Of a DNA stretch of 64,000 nt, positions 1 to 11,443 are shown in pieces. The stretch spans positions 2,790,001 through 2,854,000 of the forward strand of contig CM057061.1 of the NCBI GenBank assembly GCA_029945375.1. The letters are read 5' to 3'. Every line of letters begins with the position of its first letter. Position 1 is the stretch's first letter. The position numbers and the translations under genes are program-made. This DNA is from Agaricus subrufescens. Its lineage: Eukaryota > Basidiomycota > Agaricomycetes > Agaricales > Agaricaceae. Below the pieces are notes generated by a model that saw only the letters and a list, made by a program, of their open reading frames with translations, had not been told where the DNA came from and did not search any database.

Positions 1-240
1 TAAATGAGCTACTTATCGCCGTTGTCACTAATTCTTTTCGGTAGGTATCTATAGCCACTACAGTGGCAGGGCCCATTCATTCCAGCAGGGACCCAGGTCG
101 ATGTGGCTGAGCACAGCTTGCCAGTGCGTTGAGGGATAAACTGATCAAAAACCCACGATTGAATAATTTTATATGGAGGGGAAGTTGTTTCTTTAATTAT
201 AATAAGGTTTATGTTACTTCAATTATGTGAGTTATTCTAC

Positions 241-1035
241 TCGGCGCGGGCTAGGCGCGGAGGAAGGGGCTGGCGCGGGCTCAACGCGGGAAAAAAGCCC
301 GCGGCGGGCTCCTCGTATTTCTGGTAGCCCCTGATCATAGGATTAGAGATAATTGATGAAGCTTGAAGTTTGACACATCTTATCTTCGGCCGGAACTCCC
401 GAAATGCTGAAGGTGTTCTTTTCTCTCTTCTTATTGATAAACTAACTCACGTCACATTTGAGTAAGAAGTGAACAGCCCAGCGGTTTGGTTTGATACTAA
501 ATGGATAAGTCTCTTTCTATTCTCTTGCATGAGAATGGATGCTGAATTATCTGCTCGCCCTCTTAGTACCACTCCAGTCCAAGTATCGGTATAAGGATAG
601 TTTCTAGAAATACTAAAATGTCAGTCACTATTTTAAGGCTTTGGCAATTAAGATGTTCTACCACTTTCAATGGAACAATATGACTTAGTTTGGTATAGGT
701 GAATGCTTCACGGGGTCCATTTTGATCATGGGTTTAATCTTATAGGAGTGTGCCTTTGCGTCTAGCTTGGACACCATCTGGTGCCTCCAAAATTTGGCGG
801 GCAGCCGAAAGGATAGAATGTGAGCCTGATAACTTGATCAATAAGCCTCCCGCTTACTCTTTGCTCACGAGGCCAGGACTGGCAGATTATGCCAGCCCCG
901 GGGGTTGTCACAACTTCACCAGGAACATGACTGGCTGCTTACGTCACGCTATGATCGTTTCTTCCAACCCTTCATCATTCCTCTTTAGCAACTTGAAATA
1001 CGAGGGGCCCGCGGCGCGGGCCGCGCGCCCATCTT
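241..1035. repeat. Possible small element bounded by GC-rich inverted arms
   Basis: The left arm (about 241-322) is rich in GCGCGGGC words and ends inward in CTCGTATTTC. The right arm (about 998-1035) begins with the reverse complement GAAATACGAG and continues outward into GC-rich sequence. The arms face each other and are far more GC-rich than the DNA between and around them, as in a non-autonomous inverted-repeat element. No target-site duplication was identified, so the outer limits are uncertain. Confidence 0.3.
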
Positions 1036-1215
1036 GCTTAAACGGTAAACCCCCATCCACGCGCAGGCTCCTCCTATCAGTTTTATCTCCTTTTGTTTCT
1101 AACGTCAACTCTATAGGTTTTAACGCTAGCGCTTTTGGTACTGAGGCAGATGCTACAGGCCGATGCAGTGTGGTAGCTGAAACGGTACATCCCATCTTCG
1201 ATTCAGTACAAAGCA

Positions 1216-1451
1216 TTGATTGTCAATCAGTGTTTCCTTAATCACGGTGGGGCGGCAAGCAGTGCGGCCGATCATATGGGATGGAAGCTCACTATTTGGG
1301 GTGTTCATGTGCCTCAAAACCAATGCTTCCTCATCCCATATATTTCAAAAATATCCTTAGCGTGTGTGCCTCTGATGAAATATATCATGAGACTTGTGGT
1401 ATATAAGACCTTGGGCTTATAAGCCATCCAAAGAGCGATACAGGCGTTGCA
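1216..1451 (+). promoter_or_regulatory. Promoter of esterase 1, duplicated at esterase 2
   Basis: About 230 bp upstream of the start codon resemble the region upstream of the second esterase (4403-4620), including the shared words GGTGTTCATGTGCCTC / GGTGCTCATGTGCCTC. A TATA-like TATATAAG lies near 1400, about 45 bp before the ATG. The duplication therefore included the promoter, and both genes may respond to the same signals. Confidence 0.6.
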
Positions 1452-3680
1452 ATGCTTAGCGGAATTCTCATCCAGTGTCTCGCGATTGTATCCTCAACAT
1501 TGGCAGCACCCGGTGCTGCTATAGGAACAACCGTTAAACTTGACTGTGATTTTTTGTGAGCGCATCATCCGCGAGTCAGGACTTACTCAGTTTTCGACAG
1601 ATGGTACATTTCACGGTTCGAGGAATTTATCGACAGGAATTATATCATACCGCGGTGTGCGATTTGCTGACCCTCCAGTTGGCAATCTTCGTTGGAGAGC
1701 CCCGGTATCACCTCCATCCACTCATTTGGGCGAAGTCCATGCTACGAAAGTTGGTGCATCCTCCAGCTTCTAATTAAATGACCGCCCATTGACTCTATTA
1801 TTAGTTCGCCAATGCCTGTATTTCCGCAAAACAGTCTACTGTCAAATCAAGGTCGGAAGACTGTCTCTTCGGTAATGTTCGTGTATCATGGTTCTTCAAA
1901 GAAACTCTATCCACAATGCTGCATAAAGGTATACATCCCAATCAATACAGCCTTCGGAGATGCCCTTCCAGTCATGGTCTGGTTCCATGGTGAGACTATC
2001 CTTCAAGCTCTACGGGGCTTTCGAACTCTAATCTGGTTTTGAAATAAGGGGGAGGATTTCAATCTGGGAATAGCCAATCGCCTCCCGAGTTGATAATGCA
2101 GTCCAGCGCGAATCCAATGATTTTCGTCTCATTCGCGTATCGGCTTGGCCCATTAGGTTTCCTCGGTGTGTCCTGGTGAAATCCCAAACAACACGAATGT
2201 TAATCGATATTTATCTAGGGGGAACCGAAATTCACAAAAATGGGAACCTTAATGCAGGATTCTTAGATCAAGTGACTATTGAACTTTATCATATCGGTCT
2301 GAAATTGTGTACTAACAGATATTTTAGCGCGCAGCCCTTCGTTGGGTGCAACGCTACATATCTCAGTTCGGTGGAGACAAAGAGTAAGGTTGTTCTCTGA
2401 TAACTGTGTATGTTGCTGACAGAAAAACGTTAGGAAAGTGACTATATGGGGCCAATCCGCCGGTGCTGGCTCAAACATGTTTCACGTAAGAGGTCAACCA
2501 GTTACTAAGAGCCAATATCTTACGAAAATAATAGCTGATTGCGAATCAAGGTAACAATGAGAACCTGTTTCGTGCAGCGATGGGAGATAGTCCATCTATG
2601 AGTTTCGTGCCGGCGTTCAATGACGATTACGATATCTCGATATTCAATGACTATGCGAATTTCGCGTAAGTGACGCGATGTTCACTTGTAACAGTTGTAC
2701 TAATAGAGCTTGTGGACAGAGGCTGTGGCGACCCAGGCACTGACGTGATGAGTTGCCTACGTGCAGCTGAGGCCAATACACTCGCTTTAGCCAGTACTCG
2801 CCTTTTGGCTTCACGAACATCAACGCTTTTCATATTTGCTCCTATTGTAGATGGAAGCGTTATTACGGAGCGTCCCGTTGAGGCTTTCAAGGCTGGACGT
2901 TTTGCTCACGTCCCCGTGTTATTCGGGTCAGTGTTTCCCGTTTTAGGACTATAAAGCGGCAGTACAATATTGACCTGTGACCCTCAGGTCAAACACAAAT
3001 GACGGAGCTCATTGGTCTGCAGATATACCGAACCCATCCGGTAACACTTCAATGCCGAATGCAACTGAACAAACGGTTTTCAACTTCATCAATGGTCAAT
3101 ATACGACCTTCACCCAGGCCTCGGCTAATCGGGGCTTCGAATTGTATCCCCTGAGCTCGTTCAATGGATCGTTTAGTCTTCAGGGTCAGCAGATGTATGG
3201 GGAGGCAAGGTATATCTGTACGGCGGCTCTGATTTCTGGAAGTGCATCACGTTTCAAGAAATCGTTCCAATTTCGGTGAGCTTAGAGCCAAATATCCTTA
3301 GAACCGCAACTTACGATACACAGTTATGACAACCCCCATTTAGGGTCTTTTCACAAAGACGATTTACAAGCATTCTTTACACCTCCTTCCAATGCAAACA
3401 AAAATGATGAAGCATTGTTCGAAGCCATGAGAGAATACTTTACCTCTTTCGTGACTACAGGAACCCCATCAGCCAAAAACCAAATTGAGTGGGAGGTGCG
3501 TTATATGAACCTAGTATCAATTCTACGTGTTATTGACGCCCATATTAGCCTGTCAGTTCGCCTACAGGCAGTGCACGCATCTTACTTCAGCCGGGAAATA
3601 TTGCCATGGAAGCGATAAGCGATGAGTTGAATACTCATTGCAAATTTTGGCACGGGATTTCTCATGAACTCCATACATGA
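1452..3680 (+). CDS. Secreted type-B carboxylesterase/lipase, tandem copy 1
   Basis: Spliced as 13 exons: 1452-1545, 1601-1749, 1805-1876, 1929-1989, 2049-2165, 2219-2271, 2328-2383, 2434-2485, 2535-2665, 2720-2926, 2988-3275, 3324-3495, 3549-3680. The product is 527 aa, normal for the alpha/beta-hydrolase type-B family. A hydrophobic start ending in LAAPG looks like a signal peptide. Visible family marks are RGVRFADPPVGNLRWRAP near residue 50, SEDCL, the oxyanion segment HGGGFQSG, the nucleophile elbow GQSAGAGS with Ser about 209, and a His about 437 in GSFHKDD. The usual elbow is GESAG; here Glu is replaced by Gln. Such enzymes hydrolyse carboxylic esters outside the cell. Donors are sometimes weak (GTTGGT, GTTCGT) but occur at the same places in copy 2. 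Individual frames look broken until spliced; no stop remains in the model. Confidence 0.85.
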
Positions 3681-4402
3681 TATGGGATGTTGCGATCTAA
3701 CAAAGGCACTGAGGTTTTCAGGGAGATAAGGTCTCTAGGCACCGGTATGAGGTTGTCGTAAAAAAAGCTTCCACTCAGGCAATACATTAAGTTCGATCCG
3801 TAAACGTAGCTCCCTTTCATAGCGTAAAAGCCACCAATTACTCATTAACCTTAAGCGCATTTACACAACTTGAAGGCTCAATGTCAACACTAGGACTGTA
3901 TCTGGTTGATCGTTGTCTCAAAATTTGAAGTCTAATAGCAAGTCCGGCGTCGTTCTCTCCCTCCCCATCGCGAGGATAGGCTTGGCGAGACAATTATTCG
4001 GGTTTTTTAAACCCTGGTCGAAAGTCTTCAGCTCCGGCCAGCAATTCAGTTAACTCATACCAGTAGACGTGAACTTTGCCGAATCCGTTCAATCCAAAAC
4101 TCAGATATAACTGAGTTAAATTGAACGGAGTGATGCGTGATGAATTGATCGTATATACACAAGTTCGATCTCACTGCGGATTCCAGAGAGGTGTGTTCTT
4201 GATACATAATTGTTTTCGACCCTGGTTGCATCATGGTTCTTCAATCTCGGCTCTCAGGTAAGCATTCATCACGATGTTTTTGTGGCCAATGCGACTCATC
4301 GTTGTATAATAGGTTGATAAGTTGTAATAGCTGAAACAGGAATATTCGAATGGGCTGTCTTGAAGTCAGTACTGCAGTATCAAATACCTAACACTGGCAG
4401 TT
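3681..4402. other. Spacer between the two esterases
   Basis: No gene seen. It contains a palindromic hairpin at 4085-4128. Confidence 0.6.
4085..4128. repeat. Imperfect palindrome / hairpin between the esterases
   Basis: CCGTTCAAT ... AACTCAG on the left pairs with CTGAGTT ... ATTGAACGG on the right around a short AT loop. The match is interrupted by a few unpaired bases. It lies in the spacer of the tandem duplication and might be a recombination scar or a remnant of a small foldback element. Confidence 0.45.
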
Positions 4403-4620
4403 GATTGTCGATCAACGTTTCCGTTCCGCGGGTGCGGCAGACAGCATGACAGATGGTATGGGACGGAACCTCACTGTTTGGGGTGCTCATGTGCCTCTCA
4501 ATCGATGCTTCTTTGTTCCCTGTAATTCAAAATAGGCTTAGTGTGAGTGCCTCTCATGGAATGCACCATGAGATTCATTGTATAAAACCAGCCAAAGAGA
4601 AGAGTTGTACTGAAACCATA
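4403..4620 (+). promoter_or_regulatory. Promoter of esterase 2, duplicate of the copy 1 promoter
   Basis: Resembles 1216-1451 over most of its length. A TATA box, TATAAAA, is at about 4581, some 40 bp before the ATG. Confidence 0.6.
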
Positions 4621-6855
4621 ATGCTGACTGGAATTCTCATCTGCCTCACTATCATATCTTCAACTTTGGCGGCACCCCATGCCGCTATAGGCTCGACCGT
4701 GCAACTTGACTGTGACTTTTCATGAAAACATTGTCGACGACTCATGTCTCACACGACTCTCAACAGATGGAACATTCCATGGTCTAGAAAATCCATCGAC
4801 AGGAATTATATATTTTCGTGGTGTGCGATTTGCTGACCCTCCCGTTGGTGACCTCCGTTGGAGAGCCCCAGTATCGCCCCCTTCGACTCATTTAGGCGAC
4901 GTCAATGCTACGCAAGTTGGTACATCTCTAGTTTCTCTGTAGCCGTTCATCAACGCCAGTCCTACTAGTTCGCCGATGTTTGCATCGATGCAGGCCAGAC
5001 GGCTGTCAACTCAGGCACGTCGGAGGATTGTCTCTTCGGTAATGTTTGTGTACAACGATTCTTGAAAGATGTTGTAGTGACAGTTCTACCTAGGTTTATA
5101 TTCCAGTCAATACGGCTGTCGGGGATGCTCTTCCAGTCATGGTCTGGTTCCACGGTGAGACTACCGCACACGCTCAGAATTGGTGGTCTCCTAGAATTCT
5201 CACATGGTCCTGAAATAGGCGGAGGGTTTCAATCTGGTAATAGTCGAGCACCTCCCGAATTGATGATGCATTCGAGTGCAAATCCAATGATCTTCGTCTC
5301 ATTCGCATATCGGCTTGGGCCACTAGGCTTCCTCGGTACGTTCTGGTGAAACCTAATGGTGCCTGAATGTTAACTTGCATCTTTACCTAGGTGGGAACGA
5401 GATTCACGATAACGGGGATCTTAACGCCGGACTTTTGGATCAAGTGACTTTTCACCTCATGGGTCTGAGATTGTATGCTTACATTGATTTTAGCGTGCAG
5501 CCCTTCGTTGGGTACAACGCTACATATCTCGGTTCGGTGGAGACAAAGGGCAAGTTTGGTTCTCAATAGTCGTGTATATAGCTGACAAAACTACGTTAGG
5601 AAAGTGACTATATGGGGAGAATCTGCCGGTGCTGGCTCAACCATGTTTCATGTAAGATAACCTAAATACGATTATTTAGCCAACTTCACCTTACGCCGAT
5701 CACAGCTGATTGCAAATGGAGGCAGTAGCGAAAATCTATTTCGCGCCGCGATGGGAGATAGCCCTTCTTTGAGCTTCGTGCCTGCGTTTAATGATGACTA
5801 TGATGTCACGATATTCAGTGATTATGTGAATTTTGCGTGAGTAGAACGATGTAAAACGGTGATGATCATGCTGATAGAATAGGTGAACAGGGGATGTGCC
5901 AGTCAAGACACTGATGTAATGAGCTGCCTACGTGCAGCAAAAGCTGATACACTTGCTTTAGCCAGTAACCGCCTTTTGGCTTCACGAACATCAACACTCT
6001 TTCTCTTTGCTCCCATTGTAGATGGAAGCGTTATTACAGAACGTCCTGTTGAAGCTTTCAAGGCTGGACATTTCGCTCATGTACCTGTTTTATACGGGTC
6101 AGTGTTGTGCTTTTTAGACCACCAAGTCATCATACAGAGCTTAATTGTGTTCCAGGTCGAATACCAACGAAGGAGCTCACTGGTCCGCGTCACTACCAGA
6201 TCCGTCAGCTAACACTTCAATGCCGAACGCAACTGAACAGACTGTTTTTAACTTTATCCGTGGTCAATATACAACCTTCACCCAGACCTCTGTCAATCAG
6301 GGTTTCCAGTTGTATCCTCTAAGCTCTTTCAATGGATCGTTTAGTCTTCAGGGTCAACAAATGTATGGGGAGGCGAGGTATATTTGTACGGCGGCATTGA
6401 TTTCAGGGAGTGCATCGCGTTTCAGGAATTCGTTCCAATTCCAGTGAGCTCGAAGCCATATTATCTAGTACCGGAGCTTACATTGTGCAGTTACGACAAC
6501 CCCCATTTGGGATCTTTCCATGGAGATGATTTACAAGCATTCTTTACTCCCCCTTCTAACGCAGACGCAAATGATACGGCTTTGTTTGAAGCCATGAGAG
6601 AATATTTCACCGCTTTTGTTACTACGGGGACTCCGTCTGCTAGAAATGGAGTCGCGTGGAAGGTATGGTAGATCATGCTGTCATTCAAGCCATGTACTGA
6701 TTTCTTTTCCACACCCATGTTAGCCTGTGAGTTCAACTACAGGAAGTTCGCGAATTCTATTCCATCCCGGAAGTGTTGCTATGGAAGCAATAAGTGATGA
6801 GTTGAATACTCATTGCAACTTTTGGCACGGAATATCTCAAGAACTTCACGTATAA
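4621..6855 (+). CDS. Secreted type-B carboxylesterase/lipase, tandem copy 2
   Basis: Thirteen exons: 4621-4711, 4767-4915, 4969-5043, 5094-5154, 5219-5335, 5391-5443, 5494-5549, 5600-5651, 5706-5836, 5891-6097, 6156-6443, 6491-6662, 6724-6855. Eleven have the same length as in copy 1; exons 1 and 3 differ by one codon in opposite directions, so both proteins are 527 aa. The start is a signal peptide ending LAAPH. The elbow is the canonical GESAGAGS (Ser about 209) and the His segment is GSFHGDD (about 437). Intron 7 (5550-5599) starts with GCAAGT, a GC-AG intron, where copy 1 has GTAAGG. This is the copy with standard catalytic motifs. Substrate cannot be told from sequence. Confidence 0.88.
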
Positions 6856-8263
6856 TATAAGAAACATATGTATATGTTTGAACTTGTGTCCCGAATAAAT
6901 TTGCCGAGAGGCAGTGCAATATCCATTCTTCGTCAGCCCTCACGGGTTCCCCCTTGAAGCTCAATCACGAGTCTGGCCAGATCTCCCCATGTCTTAACTA
7001 GAAGTGATCCGGTTATCTTCTATTACGTGGTATTTACCCCATTCCAAGCTATTACATTGTAACATCGTCATCTTACACTACATTTAATTGTTTGTTCTTT
7101 ATGAATGGATATCTCATGAATTAACACAAGTCGAGGTTATTCTAGTCCACCGTAATTTAGTTTCGCACTTTCCCATATTGCGAAACTGCGTGGGCGCAAA
7201 TGAATCGCTGGCTGGCATCCGCAGTTGCCCCATGGCTTACATTAATGCGACTCTTAGTACAGCCCAGCAATCCCAGCCAGATGGCGTGTTGATTATCGGC
7301 TCATGAGTACTAAAAGCATTTTGCCATAACCCCAGTTCATGTACACCAGGCATGTTTCAAGCAATCACAATCTTACGAATACTGGCTAATTTGGTAGGAG
7401 TTGCCGACTTCCCGTGATTGTTTTGATGGCATGTAGTACACGCGCAAAGACAATACCTTTTCCTTTTCGCTTCCTCCCCGTTCCCTCTGATGCCGCACAT
7501 ACGATTCACGCGCCGCGCTAGCCAATTGAAGTTCCGGTAGGATGCCGGTACACTGCTCTTTCCTAACCCCTTTAACCGCAATTTAACCGTTCCTTGTAAG
7601 TTTTCTCACGTTCGGGCCGCCCGACATGCGGCGAGCATGTAGTCTGAGGGGTTGTCCGCGAGCTAGTTTACCGAGCAGTGGAGCTTAAAGCGCTCTAAAG
7701 TCAAGGAGATCTAGTATGACTCCGCCGTTGAAGGATGAGAAATGTTGGCCGTTCGGCACTCCGTCGAAGATCGGTAGTTCGTTAGTGTTTGAGTATCCAA
7801 GTTACCGACACCGGGATTCAGCAGCGGTTGAATGGGCTAGCGGCGCCACCAATGTGAGGTTCGTTCCGGTATTGAATTCACTCAGTGAAGAGACAAATTA
7901 TCATGAAAGAGTTGAATAACATAGGGGTGTAATAACTTTTCGAGCGATATCCCCCAGTTCTAAAATCAATGCCAATGTCAACTGCGTACCGTGGCATTTG
8001 ACTGGCTTCTGGGTGTGAAGTGAAGTGGAAGATGAGTCCCCGGCACCCTAAAGCCATCCCAAAGCTTTCTCGGTAGAAGCCACGCTGCCAGGCAAAACTT
8101 TACGAGTTTCACGTTTCCTTGTACTCACACAGTCTGGACGGCTTGAAGGCTGAATACCGGGGTGGAGTAACTTTAGAAAGCCGGGGCGTCTATCACGAAA
8201 AAGGGACAATTGTACAAATTTATTTAGCGGACATCAAAAACTTCGGGAACCCTCTAACATTGT
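6856..8263. other. Intergenic region between esterase 2 and argJ
   Basis: Short open frames (7088-7306, 7716-7919 plus; 7357-7581 minus) show no domain, splice pattern or family resemblance. I see no gene, RNA or repeat here. Confidence 0.55.
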
Positions 8264-9893
8264 CTAACTCCTGTAATCTCCATTGATCTTGACATATTCC
8301 TACACAACACCCATAAGCACCCCGGAAACAAAGTAAATGCCAACAGTTACTCACATAACTGAAGTCACAAGTCCAATATGTCGCTTCGCCATCACCACGA
8401 AGACCAAGGTCAACGACAATATTTATATCCTCCTGACTCAGAATCTGCTTCGCCCGATCTTCATCAACTTGTTCGGGTTCACCGTCGACTAACACGGGAA
8501 GCGATGCGGTCCCGTCGGAAGGCTCGAAGGTAACTGAAACCTTCGTTGGGTCAATAACCGGAGCCTCCTCTGAGGCGGTGGAGGAAGAAAGGGGAACGGA
8601 ACCAGTAGCCGCTAGGATACGACCCCAACTGATCGTCGGTGATTGCAGATGAAGATGTGAGATTAGGTGGACGGGGTGAGAGTCAGTAGGAATTCCTTGG
8701 GCGAATACAGGAGAGGCTCACTTGGCGTCTTCACCAAACAAAGCCGTTTTGACCAGTGCCGAGGTCGAGATCTTGGACGCAATAGCATGAGCGTCTTTGT
8801 AATTCGGAGCACCCTAAGCACGTGGTTATGATTTGAGATACATCAAGACATATCAGATAATGGATGTGAATGTGCATACCTTGACTCTGACGGCAACAAA
8901 TTTTGTAGCCCCTTCTCCATCACGGACGACTAATTTGGCCAAATCCACAGCGAAACTGGTCAATTCTTTTTTGAAAACCTCGTATGCATCACGATCAGTC
9001 TCCTCGTCAATCTCGTAGGCACGTCCATCACGAATAGGAGCCGCGGCACCGTTGGCAAGTACGATGATCGTATCATTGGTAGACATGTCGCCATCAACAT
9101 CGATGGAATTGAAACTTCTGTCCACGGCGTAAGTCAGGGCATTCTGCAGGCTTCGGGGCGAAACAGCTGCATCCGTCAAAATGCACCCAAGGAGCGTCGC
9201 ATGGAGTTGACGCGGCGAGGATGGAGAAGAGGGGGGACCCATATTTGGATGGATCATGCCAGCGCCTTTGTCCATTCCAGCCAACTTATACTCGACTCCA
9301 TTGATAGAGAATGCGCGGGAACGTAGTTTCGGGAAAGTATCTGTAGTCATAAAGGCTTTGGCAGCTCGCTCCCAAGCAGCGAAGTCACTACCTAGTGAGT
9401 CAGCGGCCCTACGTATGCCAGCGAGGATTTTGGAGATGGGAAGATTCTGGCCGATGACCCCCGTCGACATGACGAGAACGTCGTGCTCCGTATCTTCTTT
9501 TGATGCCCGCGATGTTGGCGGCGGAAGTAAGGCTGTGGTGTGCTTGACCATGGCCCACGCATCATCCAGTCCTTGTTTACCAGTAACCGCGTTGGCACAA
9601 CCGCTGTTGACGACGAGCCCACGTGCTCGGCCCCCATTACGAGCCAGGACGTTGTCTGTCACGACGACGGGAGCGGCTTTGAAGGCGTTTCGCGTGAAGC
9701 ATGCAGCAGCAGAGGTTGGGTGCTGAGATGTTGAGAGAACGATGCCCAAATCGAGAATATCCTTGTTTTTCTTCACACCAGCATGTATACCGGTCAGCTT
9801 GTACCCAATGGGAAACGAATGGTCGAGTAGAGTCTTGTGTAGATGAGCCTTCGAGGGGGCAGAGGAGGCCCAGCGACGGAAGACGAGGGCCAT
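8264..9893 (-). CDS. argJ: Arginine biosynthesis bifunctional protein ArgJ, mitochondrial
   Basis: Catalyses transfer of acetyl from N-acetylornithine to glutamate (and usually acetyl-CoA dependent glutamate acetylation) in the mitochondrial ornithine cycle. Exons 9893-8880, 8813-8722, 8628-8355 and 8299-8264 give 471 aa. The only usable ATG is at 9893; the N-terminus MALVFRRWASSAPS is Arg/Ser-rich, as expected of a targeting peptide. Family marks are VNSGCANAVTG near residue 96, KGAGMIHPNM at 209-218, LTDAAVSPRSLQNA near 239, DGDMSTND, TALFGEDANWGRILA across exons 2-3, and the C-terminus YVKINGDYRS in a 36-nt last exon. The precursor normally cleaves itself between Ala and Thr of the MATLLG motif. 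Here 13 residues (GPPSSPSSPRQLH, 219-231) lie between NM and ATLLG, with no splice signals that could remove them. The gene is divergent from the terpene synthase. Confidence 0.92.
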
Positions 9894-10408
9894 GGCGATG
9901 AGGAAGAAAAATGGGAAAAACAAGTTAATTTATTGGACAGCGCACTTTGTGCCATTTGCTATAAACTACATGTTTTCAACGTTCTGCCAGCTCAGCACTG
10001 CGCAGAGCCTGCGCAGAACGCGGAATTTAGTCTCCCATCGCTCCGTTACTCCAGATACAGATGCACAGCAGCCAGAGTGCAATCCGCTGACTGCATCGAC
10101 GGTGAAAGGTAAAACAAGTGAAAAAATAAACATAGCATTATGTTATTCACGTGATCCCGACCGGTAATCTATCTCAGTCGAGCCTCACGGAATCTTGATC
10201 TGAAAATATCGCGAGTTGCAGCCGCACGTCATCGGACTGTTTGGATCTAAATCTCCTCATTGGCATTCATTGGAGTCGGCGGAAATATTTTTGACCATTC
10301 TTACATATCCCCGATTCTGCTAATCAATCCCCGCCCTCCGAGTATAAAATATGCAGGCAACAGCCTCTGGATTCCTCACCACTCTCATCCTATTCACCTT
10401 TCATCTCC
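9894..10408. promoter_or_regulatory. Divergent promoter region, argJ / sesquiterpene synthase
   Basis: These 515 bp separate the start codons of argJ (-) and the terpene synthase (+). A TATA box, TATAAAAT, is at about 10343, 66 bp before the terpene synthase ATG, followed by a CT-rich leader. No clear TATA was seen on the argJ side. Confidence 0.55.
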
Positions 10409-11443
10409 ATGGCCATCGAGCACTTTTCTAACCAGTCCCTTTCTCGCCAAGCTCTCGAAGATGGCGTTCGCGACGTCATCAACAGCTTCCTCTTGAAGAC
10501 TGGCCAGTCTCCAAAAGCGCCACACCAACCCGACGCCCTCATCTTCGAGAAGGAATGTTGGGCCGAGGCTTATCGCCGTGGCTACGACATGAACCTCCTT
10601 TCAAAACATCTCCATGTTGGAATCCTCGTCTCCAATGCTGCATACTTCTACCTCTCTTTCGAACTCAGACTCTACATCGCATACTACACTGGTCTTATGC
10701 TTTGCGTAGACGATCATTTCGATATCCAGTCAGACGGTATTGCTCACTTTATGGAACGATACCAGAGAGGCGAGCGTCATCCCACTGACGTCCTTAACAA
10801 CATCGCGGATCTACTGGCTGAAACGGCCACTTTGTATGACCCTGTCGCCACAAACCTGATAATGTGCGCTTCATTCTCATTCATGAATGCAATGGTTCTC
10901 GAACACATCACTGCTGGGATGGAGGTGAGATTCACTGTCGGTCTTCCCTTTTTCTACTCTCTTACGTCAACGTTATAGCTCCCCTCGTCAGCCAAACGGT
11001 ACCCTGACTATTTACGTCTGTTCTCGGGCCTCTCTAAGGCCTACTCTACTTTTATCTTCCGACCATCGGTCAGCGCTGCTCAATACATTCACGCCTTCCC
11101 AGAACTCGAAGACATCGTCAACTATGTCAAGTAAGTCAAAATTTCTACCCTTTGCTACGCTCTTTATTCATGTTGTTTCAGTGATATAACATCATTCTAC
11201 AAAGAAGAATTGGCTGGAGAGGATGAGAACACCGTTTCGCTCTTAGCAAAATTAAATCATCGGTCAAAACTCGACCAGATGCGTTTTTTGGCCGATAGTG
11301 TTGCTGAATCCCACCGCCGAACCACTTCTATCCTGAGAGGTAGGGGTGATGCGGAGCGCGATTATCTGCTCTTCTGGTCCGGTTATATTCCTTTCCACGT
11401 CACGTCGAAGAGATATCGCCTTATGGAACTTGGTATCTACTAG
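10409..11443 (+). CDS. Sesquiterpene synthase, trichodiene-synthase (TRI5) type
   Basis: Exons 10409-10924, 10979-11130 and 11182-11443 give 309 aa, the usual size of the TRI5-like class I terpene cyclases of mushrooms. These cyclise farnesyl diphosphate in the cytosol using three Mg ions. The Asp-rich metal motif is DDHFD at 101-105. The second metal motif, NDITSFYKEE at about 223-232, fits NDxxSxxKE and is joined across intron 2. A C-terminal KRYRL supplies the RY pair that contacts diphosphate. All key residues are present, so the enzyme is probably active; the product cannot be predicted. No cytochrome P450 or other tailoring enzyme adjoins it, so there is no evident gene cluster apart from an alpha/beta hydrolase 2.7 kb downstream. 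Confidence 0.9.

Larger units (their letters stand above)
1..1451. other. Intergenic region left of the first esterase
   Basis: No convincing gene. Open frames here (for example 750-1241 on the plus strand) lack an ATG start, a recognisable domain or splice structure. The segment holds a GC-rich inverted-repeat pair around 241-1035 and, from about 1216 onward, the promoter of the first esterase. Confidence 0.6.

Noticed and set aside
1452..6855. Reading the two esterases as frameshifted pseudogenes
   Set aside because: Every apparent frame break coincides with a 49-65 nt intron bearing matching donor and acceptor in both copies, and the spliced products are full length.
8852..8860. ATCAGATAA words here (argJ intron 1) and near 13875 as iron-GATA sites
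   Set aside because: Not near promoters of genes with a known iron link; single occurrences are expected by chance.
9256..9726. Plus-strand open frame of 156 codons
   Set aside because: It lies antisense inside the first exon of argJ, whose protein is clearly conserved.
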